Shown here piece by piece: positions 52,390-62,286 of a stretch of 64,000 nucleotides of DNA. The notes under the pieces were generated by a model. It saw nothing but the letters and a program-made list of their open reading frames with translations, was not told where the DNA came from and did not search any database. The stretch is from Marinoscillum sp040218045 (GTDB taxonomy: Bacteria > Bacteroidota > Bacteroidia > Cytophagales > Cyclobacteriaceae). A program made the translations under genes and the position numbers. Where the stretch lies: contig JAVJQA010000049.1 in the NCBI GenBank assembly GCA_040218045.1, positions 62,001 through 126,000 on the forward strand. The letters are read 5' to 3'. Position 1 is the first letter of the stretch. Each line of letters opens with the position of its first letter.

Positions 52390-53745
52390 TTGTTCTTGTA
52401 TAAGTCTGACAAGCTGAAGGTCATAATTACTGGAGATACCTTGAGCTGTTTTTTGATCCAGTACGATATGCCCTATTTTACCATAGAGCATTTTGTGGGT
52501 TTCCATAAAAACATCCATCCGTACACAGGTGATTCCTCCAGTATTTCTGAATAGAGCTTCACGTTCTACTCTGTTGAACTTGTCTTGATTAAGAATAGGA
52601 ACCATTCCACTGCCATGGTGCTGAAACATCATACTAGATTCCAGTCTCACGGACATCAGAGAGTCAGAATCAAACAAAAACATCGTGTTGAGTGCGTCTT
52701 CTATATGGCTTTTTTCCACGAATGGAAATTCACTTGAAAGGAGTATAATGGAGTTATAGTTATTTTGCTGGATTTTCTTTTGTTCCAGGATGTATTTGAC
52801 GGTTTGTCCAAGTGGTATATTGTGTCGTGTATACTCCTTTGGGCGTTTGATAAATTGCAGTCGGTCATCCTTATAGTTTTCTCCAATATACTGCGCTACA
52901 TCATCAGAGGGAGAAGTCACCACAATATCTTGTAAACTTGAACTTTTAAGTGCCTGTTCTATTTTGATGTCGATCAGCTTTTTACCACCTAGTTCTTCAA
53001 AAGCAATAGAGTTAAGTCCATTTCGGATGGGTATTACGGCAAGAGCGGCTACCTTAATAGATTCAGCATCTATATAGGTTTGATTGATTCGTGCCCGAGT
53101 TGTCAGTATTCTTGTTTCATTACTAGTGAGATTTTTGCCATGCTGACGATAGAAGAAAAGTGCTTCATTAACATTCTGAACCTTGTAGTGCCTTGTGAAT
53201 TTTACCCAGAGTTCATACCCATCCTGACATGAAAAACTTTCATTATATCCACCAAGTTTTCTCAGAAAGTTACAACGGATCATTGTACAGGCTCCATGGG
53301 CAGCTTGATCAAATAGCTTTACTTCTTTCTTGAAATCATGTCGCTGATGAAGTTCCAGAAGGTTACCCTCTTCGTCCACAGTGTAGTAATCAGGAAATAC
53401 AAGTCCAAGTTCATCATCAGCTTCCAAACGATGAGATAAAACCTCCAATGCATTAGGAGCGAGATAGTCATCTGCATCAAGTCTCATAATGTATTTACCT
53501 TTGGAAGCTCTCAACGCGATGTTGTTGCTTACATTCAGCCCTTTGTTTTGTTGATAAATAACCTGAATAAATGGTAAGTCTGTATACTCCTGAATGATGT
53601 CCTTGGAGTTATCACTCGATCCATCATCAATTATAATAAGCTCATAGTTGTCAATAGTCTGGTCTAGTACACTTTGTATGGCTTTTCTAATAAAGGAGCC
53701 ATAATTATAGTTGGTAATATAGACACTGATAAGAGGCTGATCCAT
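52384..53745 (-). CDS. GT2 glycosyltransferase fused to a cytidylyltransferase-like domain
   Basis: 453 residues from ATG 53745 (7 bases after the previous stop; an ATG eight codons earlier would overlap that gene). Residues about 1-225 are a GT-A family 2 glycosyltransferase (VYITNYNYGSFIRKAIQSVL, IIIDDGSSDNSKD, MRLDADDYLAP). From about 230 to the end the text resembles a CMP-sugar synthetase: ALAVIPIRNGLNSIAFEELG, LIDIKIEQAL, DIVVTSPSDDVAQYIGENY, ILLSSEFPFVEKSHIEDAL. The usual RGGSKG of NeuA is degenerate (RNGLNS), so activity of this half is uncertain. An unusual fusion, consistent with a nonulosonic-acid-like sugar. Confidence 0.78.
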   Translation of the reverse strand: MDQPLISVYITNYNYGSFIRKAIQSVLDQTIDNYELIIIDDGSSDNSKDIIQEYTDLPFIQVIYQQNKGLNVSNNIALRASKGKYIMRLDADDYLAPNALEVLSHRLEADDELGLVFPDYYTVDEEGNLLELHQRHDFKKEVKLFDQAAHGACTMIRCNFLRKLGGYNESFSCQDGYELWVKFTRHYKVQNVNEALFFYRQHGKNLTSNETRILTTRARINQTYIDAESIKVAALAVIPIRNGLNSIAFEELGGKKLIDIKIEQALKSSSLQDIVVTSPSDDVAQYIGENYKDDRLQFIKRPKEYTRHNIPLGQTVKYILEQKKIQQNNYNSIILLSSEFPFVEKSHIEDALNTMFLFDSDSLMSVRLESSMMFQHHGSGMVPILNQDKFNRVEREALFRNTGGITCVRMDVFMETHKMLYGKIGHIVLDQKTAQGISSNYDLQLVRLIQEQL

Positions 53746-53752
53746 ATAATAA

Positions 53753-54871
53753 TTATCCTCTAGGTACACCTACAATGGTGATTCCATCTGAAAACCGCGC
53801 TTCATCTACAAACTGTTGAAGTTCAACCTGAAAACCACTCGTATCTGTAAGAACCTGATAGGCTTCAGTCTGATGGGCAGTTTGCATCAATGTTTCATAC
53901 ACATCCATTCCATAATACCAGGCAGCAACCGGTTTAAATCCATGTCTGAAATATAGTTCAGCTGCAGACGCATCAGAAAAAAGCATGATATGCCCCATGG
54001 GATCGATGTGTCTGATTATGGTTTCTGGGTTGAGCCTTTGACTAGCGGCACTGAGAGAATTCCATCTTGGCAACTTGGAAATGACCATTCCAGCATCACT
54101 TTTGGATACTACCCGATGGGCTGCATCAACGATCATTCCAGGGTTAGGTGTATGTTCCAATAATCCCCAGAAAGTAACCACATCATAACCTTCGTATTCA
54201 TCAGTAACTTCGGTGAAATCACGACCATCAAGTTCTATATTCCATATGTCTTTGGCGAACTGTCTGCTGGATTCACTAAGTTCTACTCCATCTGCGTGAA
54301 TACCTGCTCTACGACTTGCCTCTACAAAGTGACCCGCTCCGGATCCTACATCAAGTATCTTCTCGGGATATTTTCCATATTGATTAAAGTAGACCTTTTT
54401 TGTCCATTCCACCCACGGAACTGCAATAGAATTGAGCCTTGACTCTGCAGAAAGTTTATCTGTATAAGTTGCCGCATAGGTGACATCATTAAGGTAAAAA
54501 TTGCTGATGGATTTATTTGATGGTGTACGTTTCACATAGACATGACCTGTATCTGGAGTCTGTACATACTCGGCACCATAGATAGTAGCGACAGGTGTGG
54601 TTTGTTCTGTAGAAATGCCGGTAACTGGGCACCTGGGGACTTCCTCCAGGTCATCTGCAGCATAGAGCTTTTTACGGCTTTCGTTGTAATATTTGACTTT
54701 GTCCTTAAGTGACTCTATTACGTTCTTCTTAAGGCCAACCAGGTCGGTTTTTTTGCCTAGGTAAATATCAATGGGAAAGGATTCTTCAGATTCCGCAGCT
54801 TTTCTCTTCCAAATTTCTTTATCTTCTGTTCCTTGTTGAACGAGGGAGGTCTCTTTATTCCAGCTAAACAT
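53753..54871 (-). CDS. Class I SAM-dependent methyltransferase in the polysaccharide operon
   Basis: 372 residues. An N-terminal region carries CPVTG, reminiscent of the Cys-containing head of sugar-modifying methyltransferases. Rossmann methyltransferase core: EKILDVGSGAGHFVEASRRAGIHADGVELS (SAM motif I) and YDVVTFWGLLEHTPNPG (motif II). A C-terminal alpha/beta part follows (HIMLFSDASAAELYFRHGF). Likely methylates a sugar or lipid-linked intermediate. Gap of 7 bases to the following GT2 start. Acceptor unknown. Confidence 0.82.
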   Translation of the reverse strand: MFSWNKETSLVQQGTEDKEIWKRKAAESEESFPIDIYLGKKTDLVGLKKNVIESLKDKVKYYNESRKKLYAADDLEEVPRCPVTGISTEQTTPVATIYGAEYVQTPDTGHVYVKRTPSNKSISNFYLNDVTYAATYTDKLSAESRLNSIAVPWVEWTKKVYFNQYGKYPEKILDVGSGAGHFVEASRRAGIHADGVELSESSRQFAKDIWNIELDGRDFTEVTDEYEGYDVVTFWGLLEHTPNPGMIVDAAHRVVSKSDAGMVISKLPRWNSLSAASQRLNPETIIRHIDPMGHIMLFSDASAAELYFRHGFKPVAAWYYGMDVYETLMQTAHQTEAYQVLTDTSGFQVELQQFVDEARFSDGITIVGVPRG

Positions 54872-54917
54872 TTTTATCTACTTCTGTTTTGAGGTTCGAA
54901 ATTACCTAATTATTGTT

Positions 54918-55931
54918 CTACGCAAAATCTTCCCAGGTTAGTTTTTGGTGCTTGGATAGATTTCGCACCGCCTTCTTACCTAGAATTTTTGAGTAATCAC
55001 GTGCATCTATACCATGATTTGGTCGCAATACCGTCAGGTTTTCTTCTGTTATTATTTCTCCAGCCTTAATTTCCACCCTTGGATAGCATGCTCTGCGGAA
55101 CGTTACCACATGATCACCTTCTACTTCCAAAGGTTTTTTGACATACGAGCCTGCTAAATTGTTGATTACTTTAATTTTTTTGATAAGCCCTTGTACTTCA
55201 TCTTTTGTCAATGAGACCTTGTGATCGCGGAAAGTTTTACCTTCTCGGCTGTCAGTAAAATGGAACTCAAGTATCTGAGCACCCATTGCCACAGCAATTT
55301 CCAGAGCCCCGCTGCCCTCAGTATGGTCCGAGTATCCCACAGGTAGTGATGTCATAGTTCTAAATGATTTCATAACGTTAAGATGAGCACAGTCATTTGG
55401 AATTGGGTACATGGAGGTACATTGCAAAATGGCCAGGAATTCGGGAGATTCATATCGCTGATCAAGGTTTTGAATATAGCCCACTGCTTCCATTACCTCT
55501 TCTTGCGTTGATAAACCAGTTGATAGCAGGATTGGTTTCTGCAGTTGCACCGTTTTTTTTAGTACCGGATAGGCTGTGAGATCTCCTGAGCCAATTTTGT
55601 AGAAATCCATATATGGATCAATCCAACTGATATAGTCAAAGTCCCATACTGAAGCTAGAAAACCCACATTGGCACCTTGACACAATTCTGCGAGTTCAAT
55701 GTACTGTTCTTTTGATAGTTCAAATTTTTTGAAGTGTTTGTTGCGATCAGGGCTTTCCAGGCTGCTCACCAGAGTATCTCCCTGATATAGCTGGAATTTG
55801 ACGTAATCAACATTGGATTCGATTGCCAATCTGGTAAGTGCTTTTGCGTATTCAAAATTACCTTCATGGTTGCCACCAATCTCAGCAATGAGGAGTGGCC
55901 CATGTTTTCCTTTCCAGGTGTTTATTGCCAT
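54918..55931 (-). CDS. NeuB-family sialic-acid-type synthase
   Basis: 337 residues. Condenses phosphoenolpyruvate with a hexosamine-type sugar to make a nonulosonic acid. TIM barrel (about 1-265): IAEIGGNHEGNFEYAKALTR, YVKFQLYQGDTL, YKIGSGDLTAYPVLK, LLSTGLSTQEEVMEAV, LLQCTSMYPIP, VGYSDHTEGSGALEIAVAMGA. C-terminal SAF domain (about 275-337: RACYPRVEIKAGEIITEENL). The start overlaps the cytidylyltransferase gene by 10 bases. Similar to SpsE and PseI/LegI branches; which acid is made cannot be told from this sequence. Confidence 0.9.
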   Translation of the reverse strand: MAINTWKGKHGPLLIAEIGGNHEGNFEYAKALTRLAIESNVDYVKFQLYQGDTLVSSLESPDRNKHFKKFELSKEQYIELAELCQGANVGFLASVWDFDYISWIDPYMDFYKIGSGDLTAYPVLKKTVQLQKPILLSTGLSTQEEVMEAVGYIQNLDQRYESPEFLAILQCTSMYPIPNDCAHLNVMKSFRTMTSLPVGYSDHTEGSGALEIAVAMGAQILEFHFTDSREGKTFRDHKVSLTKDEVQGLIKKIKVINNLAGSYVKKPLEVEGDHVVTFRRACYPRVEIKAGEIITEENLTVLRPNHGIDARDYSKILGKKAVRNLSKHQKLTWEDFA

Positions 55932-56602
55932 TTTTTTACTATTTCTGATAGTTGGTACAAAGTGTATGTTTTTGTTCCCTCCGGTAGTTTGCTTACTATT
56001 TCAGAGACCCTATTTAGATCGTCAGGAGTGTCCACAGCAAGTTGTACTTGGCTGAGGGATGGGTATTGAGTGTTTTTGAAATATTTTCTGTTACCCATAT
56101 CATCGTGTTTATACAAATATGAAGTGACATGCTCGAAGTAGTAGGGATCTTTGGCTATTTCAGGAAGCAATCTATGATAAAATGAAGTAGAAACTATCTC
56201 CACACTCATGCCATATGGAAAAGTGCGCCCTGGTACGTTGCTGACAAAGTCGAAGCTTGTACAATCATTAAACATAGTCTTCAGAAGATCAGTGTCCAGA
56301 AAAAGGTTGTCTCCATTAATTCTGGCCGCATAATCCAGCTTGAGATCTTGGGCTGCCTGAAAGAATCTTTCGGCAACATTTTCCAATGACCCACGGAATA
56401 TCGGAAGATTATGCTTTAAGCAAAATGCTTCTATTGGGTCGTCACTATGTTCCACTGAAGTAGCTATAGTAAATGGATAGGAAGTTTGTCTTATGCGATC
56501 GGTGATGTGTAGGAGAAGCTCCTTGTCTGCAATCTTTTTGAGGATTTTACCAGGAACGCGGCTGCTGTTGAACCGGCAAAGTACAACAATACCTTTCTTC
56601 AT
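55922..56602 (-). CDS. Cytidylyltransferase (SpsF/NeuA-like) for sugar activation
   Basis: 226 residues. N-terminal nucleotide-binding MKKGIVVLCRFNSSRVPGKIL (the SSR-PGK form seen in SpsF-like enzymes), FTIATSVEHSDDPIEAFCLKHNL, then YAARINGDNLFLDTDLLKTM and the metal-binding segment. Activates the product of the adjacent NeuB-like synthase as a CMP-sugar. Overlaps that gene by 10 bases and the acetyltransferase gene by 4, so all three are translated together. It offers a second cytidylyltransferase beside the GT2 fusion. Confidence 0.85.
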   Translation of the reverse strand: MKKGIVVLCRFNSSRVPGKILKKIADKELLLHITDRIRQTSYPFTIATSVEHSDDPIEAFCLKHNLPIFRGSLENVAERFFQAAQDLKLDYAARINGDNLFLDTDLLKTMFNDCTSFDFVSNVPGRTFPYGMSVEIVSTSFYHRLLPEIAKDPYYFEHVTSYLYKHDDMGNRKYFKNTQYPSLSQVQLAVDTPDDLNRVSEIVSKLPEGTKTYTLYQLSEIVKKWQ

Positions 56603-57150
56603 TTTCTTTCGCTAATTTTTTTTGCAGGAATGCCTCCAAATACTTCATTTTCACCTACATCACTTGAGACTACAGCACCAGCGGCGATAACTGCACCATT
56701 TCCAATGGTTACACCTTTAAGGATTTTAGCTCCTGAGCTGATCCAGACATCATTGCCAATTTTAATAGGCGCGGTAATGTTCGGTTGTTGGTTGATAGGG
56801 GTGTCTTTGGCAATTCCGTGATCGCTGTCTACTATATATGTAAAAGGGGCGATGAGGCAATCACTGCCAATTACTATGCTATGTGAGCTATAAATAAAAG
56901 AATGAAAACCTACAGTGGTATTTTTACCGATAGTGATTTTTGCATCCTGATTGCAACTGCAAATCCTGGAGCCCTCTTTTACTACCACATGATCTTTTAT
57001 AAATATGTTTTTGGGATATCGCTGAAACTGAATATTATGATCTAAAAACACCCCATGGCCGAGTTCACCTAGTCTTAATCGCTGCCATTTGGCTCTCAGG
57101 AGATTCTTCCAACTAAATTTAAGGTGTTTTCTTAATTGAGATTGTTCCAT
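56599..57150 (-). CDS. Left-handed beta-helix acetyltransferase
   Basis: 183 residues with hexapeptide repeats of the LbetaH fold (IFIKDHVVVKEGSRI, ITIGKNTTVGFHSF, VIGSDCLIAPFTYIVDSDHGI, IGNDVWISSGAKILKGVTIGNGAVIAAGAVVS). The histidine in DSDHGI lies where the catalytic base of the family is found. Probably O- or N-acetylates the sugar or its carrier. Overlaps the SpsF-like gene by 4 bases. Confidence 0.88.
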   Translation of the reverse strand: MEQSQLRKHLKFSWKNLLRAKWQRLRLGELGHGVFLDHNIQFQRYPKNIFIKDHVVVKEGSRICSCNQDAKITIGKNTTVGFHSFIYSSHSIVIGSDCLIAPFTYIVDSDHGIAKDTPINQQPNITAPIKIGNDVWISSGAKILKGVTIGNGAVIAAGAVVSSDVGENEVFGGIPAKKISERK

Positions 57151-57157
57151 TATGGAT

Positions 57158-58555
57158 TTAGATTAGTGATAATTGTTCAGTAAGTTCATCATCCCAATAA
57201 TCCTTTTTAAGCAAGCTATCAAGTTTTTTTCTAGAATAGAACTTATCCAAATCTTGATAATAACCCATTTTACGTGACGCAAGATCCTTTAAGTACATAG
57301 TTTCAAATACATAAATGGTTTTCCTGAAAAAAGGAAGCTTGCTAAAAACCCATTTATTATAAAAGTATTTACCCAAATGCATAAGATAATATAACCTCAG
57401 GTGTCTCCAGTTACGTTTTGGCCGGACCTCCAAAGTCTCTTGATTCAAAGACTTGGAAAAATAATAAACGGCTCTGATATGGTTTAGGCCATCTCCAAAC
57501 CCGATTGCATCTCCAATTAAAAATTGCCTGTTCTTTTTTAATTGTTCAGATTGAAATAATCCTAGTTTCCCGGTAGTAAAGAATTCATCCACCCAATTGA
57601 CGAGTTCCTCGGGGGTTTTAGCTTTTGGGGATCCGATATGAATATTGTTTCTAGGGAAGTCTTCCTCGGGATTATATAGTATAGTTGTCTTATCCATTAG
57701 CCATGCTTCCAAACAAGTAGTTGTTTCGAAACCCAACCATAGATCTGATACATTAATTAAATCATGGATGTTCTCCTCATTTTTAAAATACAGCACATTT
57801 TCGTATTCCAACAATTCGTTCATTTCATTTGGACCCTCATGAATGTCGGATTCAAATGATTCCTTAGGATGTCGTTTGAAAATAAACAGTTTATCAGGAT
57901 TGCTTTTAATAAGGTTTTCGAGCCCATCTTTTACTAAAAGACGTTGTTTTTCAATCCATTGAAACCTTTTGTTTTTGTCATTTGGAAAAATGTGCGAGTT
58001 GGCAATGTCTTTATGGGCGCTATACATTTTACCAAACGCCCATCCTGCATAACCGATGATTTTCTCATATTTCGACTTGTTATACTTTTCTAGAAAGCCT
58101 TGTCGATCTTTGAAGCTACAAATAATGTATCTGTCAAACCCTGTACCACCTGTAAGTACTATTTTATCTATTTGTTTAGAATTTGCAATAGATTTCACAT
58201 AATCCATAGTGCGTCTTGACCAGCACGTGACATGATCCTGATAAAAAAAATGCTCATGATTATAACCCCAATAATAAAAAGAACCATCCGTTCTGAAATT
58301 TCCTTCCGATTCCAGGGCTAAAACTTTAATACCACTCTGGTAACAATATTTTGCTATTTCAAAATACATGTGATGTCCTTTTGTGTTTGGTAGAAGAACA
58401 CCAAATGGTTTTACTCTTCTTATGAGATAAATATCCCAAATGAAACTGAATATTATTTGGCAATCAAAATACTTTTCTAATGCATATGTTACTGGAAGTA
58501 CAATCTCTACATCTCGCCCTTTATCCTTGTCCAGATAACAAATAATGGTTTTCAT
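57158..58555 (-). CDS. Probable GT-B-type surface carbohydrate biosynthesis protein
   Basis: 465 residues; no standard family recognised with certainty. The central part reads KLFIFKRHPKESF followed by DLINVSDLWLGFETTTCLEAWLMD, a pattern shared by capsular-polysaccharide synthesis and CDP-glycerol-type transferases with a GT-B fold. The N-terminus (MKTIICYLDKDKGRDVEIVLPVTYALEKYF) fits an alpha/beta nucleotide-like half. It sits between the GT4 gene and the acetyltransferase gene in the operon, supporting a transferase role in the same polymer. Confidence 0.65.
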   Translation of the reverse strand: MKTIICYLDKDKGRDVEIVLPVTYALEKYFDCQIIFSFIWDIYLIRRVKPFGVLLPNTKGHHMYFEIAKYCYQSGIKVLALESEGNFRTDGSFYYWGYNHEHFFYQDHVTCWSRRTMDYVKSIANSKQIDKIVLTGGTGFDRYIICSFKDRQGFLEKYNKSKYEKIIGYAGWAFGKMYSAHKDIANSHIFPNDKNKRFQWIEKQRLLVKDGLENLIKSNPDKLFIFKRHPKESFESDIHEGPNEMNELLEYENVLYFKNEENIHDLINVSDLWLGFETTTCLEAWLMDKTTILYNPEEDFPRNNIHIGSPKAKTPEELVNWVDEFFTTGKLGLFQSEQLKKNRQFLIGDAIGFGDGLNHIRAVYYFSKSLNQETLEVRPKRNWRHLRLYYLMHLGKYFYNKWVFSKLPFFRKTIYVFETMYLKDLASRKMGYYQDLDKFYSRKKLDSLLKKDYWDDELTEQLSLI

Positions 58556-58564
58556 TTTAGTGAT

Positions 58565-59842
58565 TTAATTTACTATTTGATCCAGATAAGTTGCTAGTAA
58601 TCGTGTCTGATTTTCATTCGAATAAAACGACACTTTGGAAGTATTTGGTTTAAATGTTATTTTATTATCCATTAGCTTCAGTATATATGATTCAATACTC
58701 GAATAATCTTCGTAAGAAAAGCACTTACCAGATTCACAGGTAGTGATGATTTTTGCAGCATCGCTATCAGTAGGGCCAAGAGCTAATATCGGATTATATG
58801 TTCTTAGGTATTCATAAAGCTTTGCAGGCAAGCGTCCCTTGGCGTTGTGAGCCTGGTTAAGGGGAAGCAAGAGAAGGTTGGCATCCATTGCCATCTGCAA
58901 GGCATCTGACCTCTTTAGTGTGCCCAAATGATCTACTGTTACATTTGAAATGCTGTTTAATCTTTCAAGAATAGAATAATCCACTTGCCCTGCCAGTCGA
59001 ATCCTGACTGGAACATTTGTCTTTATTTTTTCTAAGACTTGAAGAAATATCTCCGGATTGCGGTCTATCCCTAGTAATCCGATATGAACAATATCAAAAT
59101 ATTCTTTGCTTTTATGGCTTTCAAGCTTATTGAAATCTGGTTCATCATATCCATAGAAGATGACATTCACATTTTCGGCACCTATTTCTTCCAGGTCTTT
59201 TGCCCAGGTAGGGCTGGCAATAGTTATTTTGTTAGCTTGACTAAAAACTTCCTGTTCCATTTGTGAATGGATTTTATGTGCTCTATTACCAATGAGAAGC
59301 ATTTTGTAGTAATCCACTTGGGTCCAGGGATCTTGAAAGTCAGCTAACCAAGGGATGGAGAATTTTTTGGCCAACAAGCAACCGATTCGGGTGTTAGTAT
59401 GAGGAGGGCCATCAGTAAAAATCGCATCAATGTCATTTTCTAATAGGTACTTTGATAAATACCTAACAGACGGTCTAACCCACAAACTTCGGGCATCAGG
59501 AATGAAGAAGTTGCCTCGGACCCAAATACTAAACTTGTCCAAAAAACCCTGTTTTTTACTTCTTACTTGTACAATTGAGTTGAGCGGTTCACTTTTTGAT
59601 CTGCCGGTTAACCATTTAAAAATACTAAATGGTTCTAAAATAGGTCTTTTAATAATTTTTAAACCTTCAGGAATATCTCTAAACCCACTTGTGTCTTTAT
59701 ATGGATAATGAGCATTAGAGGGGACATAAACAATCGGATCCCACCCAAATGACCGGAGATACTTAACTGTCTTTAAGGATCTGAGAACACTCACCCCACC
59801 AGAAGGAGGCCAATAGTAAGAGATGACTAAAACTTTTTTCAC
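58565..59842 (-). CDS. Family 4 glycosyltransferase
   Basis: 425 residues, GT-B fold. N-terminal VLVISYYWPPSGGVSVLRSLKTVKYL, typical of Bacteroidota exopolysaccharide glycosyltransferases, the middle WLADFQDPWT, and the C-terminal donor-binding EYLRTYNPILALGPTDSDAAKII. Its start overlaps the YfhO gene end by 4 bases, so it is in the operon. Donor and acceptor sugars unknown. Confidence 0.88.
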   Translation of the reverse strand: MKKVLVISYYWPPSGGVSVLRSLKTVKYLRSFGWDPIVYVPSNAHYPYKDTSGFRDIPEGLKIIKRPILEPFSIFKWLTGRSKSEPLNSIVQVRSKKQGFLDKFSIWVRGNFFIPDARSLWVRPSVRYLSKYLLENDIDAIFTDGPPHTNTRIGCLLAKKFSIPWLADFQDPWTQVDYYKMLLIGNRAHKIHSQMEQEVFSQANKITIASPTWAKDLEEIGAENVNVIFYGYDEPDFNKLESHKSKEYFDIVHIGLLGIDRNPEIFLQVLEKIKTNVPVRIRLAGQVDYSILERLNSISNVTVDHLGTLKRSDALQMAMDANLLLLPLNQAHNAKGRLPAKLYEYLRTYNPILALGPTDSDAAKIITTCESGKCFSYEDYSSIESYILKLMDNKITFKPNTSKVSFYSNENQTRLLATYLDQIVN

Positions 59843-62286
59843 TTCTTAACAATGGAAACTACGATGATTCCTAAAAACCCAAAAACAACCAACAGAGAGA
59901 AGATCATTGTTATTTTATTGCCAATAAAGTAAGACCTGGGTTCAAACTTAAACTCAATCTCATGATTACCAGCTGGAATCTCTAAAGCGCGTAATACATA
60001 GTTAGCTCTTATCATCTGCACGGGATTACCATCGATAGTTACAATCCAGCCTTCAGGATAGTAGATTTCTGAAAATACTGCGAGACCGTCTTCATTAGAA
60101 TTGCTAGTGTATTTAAGGTTACCAGGTTCGTAAGTGTCAAGTCTAATATTTCCGGGATTAATGAAGTTTGAACTCTTCAATGCAAACTCGCTTGTGTTAA
60201 CAACTGCGGTTTTTCGAGTTACTCCAGAGCATGTATTCTCAATTTCCTCATCGGCATTTGCAACCTCTATGACATTTGAGATAAACCAGGAATTACCAAA
60301 AGATTGGTCATTGAGAATAACATTCTGCGCCTGATCACCAAATTTCAAATACTTTGTATTTAACATATTCAGTACGTTCTGGCTAGCCATATTTAACTGC
60401 TGACCCCTTAAGCCTTGTATCACCTCATTTACTTCTGTACCCAGGCAATGATCAATTAACTCCTGATATTTTTTCATTTTAGCACCATGATAGCCACCAA
60501 TAGAGTGATGAAAGTAGCTGGTTTGGGCTTCATTCCATGGGTTGAGTAGGTTCAAGACCCGATAATTGCTCTTGTCCTGAAGAATTCTCGTATCAGAACC
60601 TGTTGGTTTTATGGAAACCTGCTTCGTTGAAGACACAAAATTTTCTTGATTGACGAACCTACGATCCACACCAAATAAATCAAATGTAATCAGGAGTAAG
60701 CCAACCACAACGAAGATGGGTTTTGATATTTTGTTCTTCAGGTAGAAAAATAGCGCTGTAGAGAATAAAACAATTAAAATAAAGGAACGGAAGGCGTCAC
60801 CCTGCAGCATATTCTTTCTGTCTGATTTAATGGCATTGACAAACCAATCAGGGACATTACCTATTTGTGAGTCAACAGGTGCAGAGTAATTAATCATGCC
60901 AGAGCCTAATATAAAAAGTATACACACTCCTGCTGATGCTGCCAATGAGATCAAAAACTTCTTCTGATTGACTTTGTCCAAGCCTTCCGAAATAAGCTTT
61001 TCGAGTCCTATAAAACCCAAAAGAGGAATCAGCATAATTACCATGGACATAGCCATCGAAACGGATCGAAATTTGTTATAACCCGGAAAATAGTCGAAAA
61101 ACAGGTAGTTTATACTTTCGAGGTTTTTCCCCCATGAGAGAATAAGAAACAAAACTGTGCCCAACAAGATGTAACCAGTCTTTTTGAGATCAGTAAATAA
61201 AAGCCCCAGGACAAACAGGAACATAATAATCGAGCCCAAATAGACAGGTCCAGCCACGCTAGGTTGATCGCCATGATAAGTTGGTACACTTTGTATCTGT
61301 TGGCGAATCTGCGCTTTGGACATACCTCTTGCCGATAGTTCATTAGCCAGGTCAGAGTTATCACTCAAAGATTGAACACTGGCTCCACCATAAAAATCCG
61401 GGATTAAAAGTGTAAAGGATTCTGCAATTCCATGACTCCAACGAAATACATATTCCCTGTCAAGGCCACTTTTACCTGCATTAGTTGTGGTTAATTCAGA
61501 TTTACCTCTTGTTGAATATTTGGTATACTCTAAGGTAGACCACAACTTGCCAAAATTGGCACCTACACCCACTATAGCAGCAATTAAAATTATTGCTATG
61601 TTTTTAATAAACTGACGATACGACTTTTCTTTGATTACAGCCCATAACTGAGTTGCTCCATAGATTAAACAAAACAATAAAAGGTAATAGGTAATTTGGG
61701 GATGATTTGCTTTTATTTCCAGTGTGACTGCAAGAGAAAGTAAACCTAAACCTAGAAGTTTTTTAGGGTGATGAAATACTAAATGCACCCCTGCCAATAC
61801 CAATGGCATATATGCCATTGCTCTAACTTTGAAAATGTGACCAGCTTCAATTGAAATGATACTAAAAGTGCTCAATCCATAGGCAATTGCACCCATAATT
61901 GCGAGATATGGTCTTATCTTAAAGACACACAATAGTATATAGAAACATAGCATCGAAAGGAATGTAACTTGTGCTGAAGAAGGCATGTTAAATGAAATAA
62001 TAGCTTCAACAGTATAGAGGATATCATTGCTCCAGTCAACACTAATGAGATAAGCGGGCATTCCACCAAACATACTGTTAGTCCAAAGGGCTTCTCCACC
62101 GGTCAACTCTCTATGTTCATAAATCTCCTGAGCTGCATTATCCCCCTGAAGGACATCATTTTGGTTTAAAGATTTATTTTTAAAGAAAAGCGGGTTATAA
62201 AACGCAATAGTGACTACCAAAAAAATTGTAATCGCTATGAAATGAGGAGTTATACTTTTAAATGAAAATGAGACCTTAGAATTCAT
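59839..62286 (-). CDS. YfhO-family membrane protein (GT-C-like)
   Basis: 815 residues with about a dozen membrane helices in the first 560 and a C-terminal soluble beta-rich domain (about 570-790). The first loop, following helix 1, has an acidic NDVLQGDNAAQEIYEHRE as in YfhO proteins. YfhO in Gram-positive bacteria is a lipid-linked-sugar transferase that modifies wall polymers; here it may glycosylate surface glycans or lipid. Overlaps both neighbours by 4 bases. Confidence 0.85.
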   Translation of the reverse strand: MNSKVSFSFKSITPHFIAITIFLVVTIAFYNPLFFKNKSLNQNDVLQGDNAAQEIYEHRELTGGEALWTNSMFGGMPAYLISVDWSNDILYTVEAIISFNMPSSAQVTFLSMLCFYILLCVFKIRPYLAIMGAIAYGLSTFSIISIEAGHIFKVRAMAYMPLVLAGVHLVFHHPKKLLGLGLLSLAVTLEIKANHPQITYYLLLFCLIYGATQLWAVIKEKSYRQFIKNIAIILIAAIVGVGANFGKLWSTLEYTKYSTRGKSELTTTNAGKSGLDREYVFRWSHGIAESFTLLIPDFYGGASVQSLSDNSDLANELSARGMSKAQIRQQIQSVPTYHGDQPSVAGPVYLGSIIMFLFVLGLLFTDLKKTGYILLGTVLFLILSWGKNLESINYLFFDYFPGYNKFRSVSMAMSMVIMLIPLLGFIGLEKLISEGLDKVNQKKFLISLAASAGVCILFILGSGMINYSAPVDSQIGNVPDWFVNAIKSDRKNMLQGDAFRSFILIVLFSTALFFYLKNKISKPIFVVVGLLLITFDLFGVDRRFVNQENFVSSTKQVSIKPTGSDTRILQDKSNYRVLNLLNPWNEAQTSYFHHSIGGYHGAKMKKYQELIDHCLGTEVNEVIQGLRGQQLNMASQNVLNMLNTKYLKFGDQAQNVILNDQSFGNSWFISNVIEVANADEEIENTCSGVTRKTAVVNTSEFALKSSNFINPGNIRLDTYEPGNLKYTSNSNEDGLAVFSEIYYPEGWIVTIDGNPVQMIRANYVLRALEIPAGNHEIEFKFEPRSYFIGNKITMIFSLLVVFGFLGIIVVSIVKK

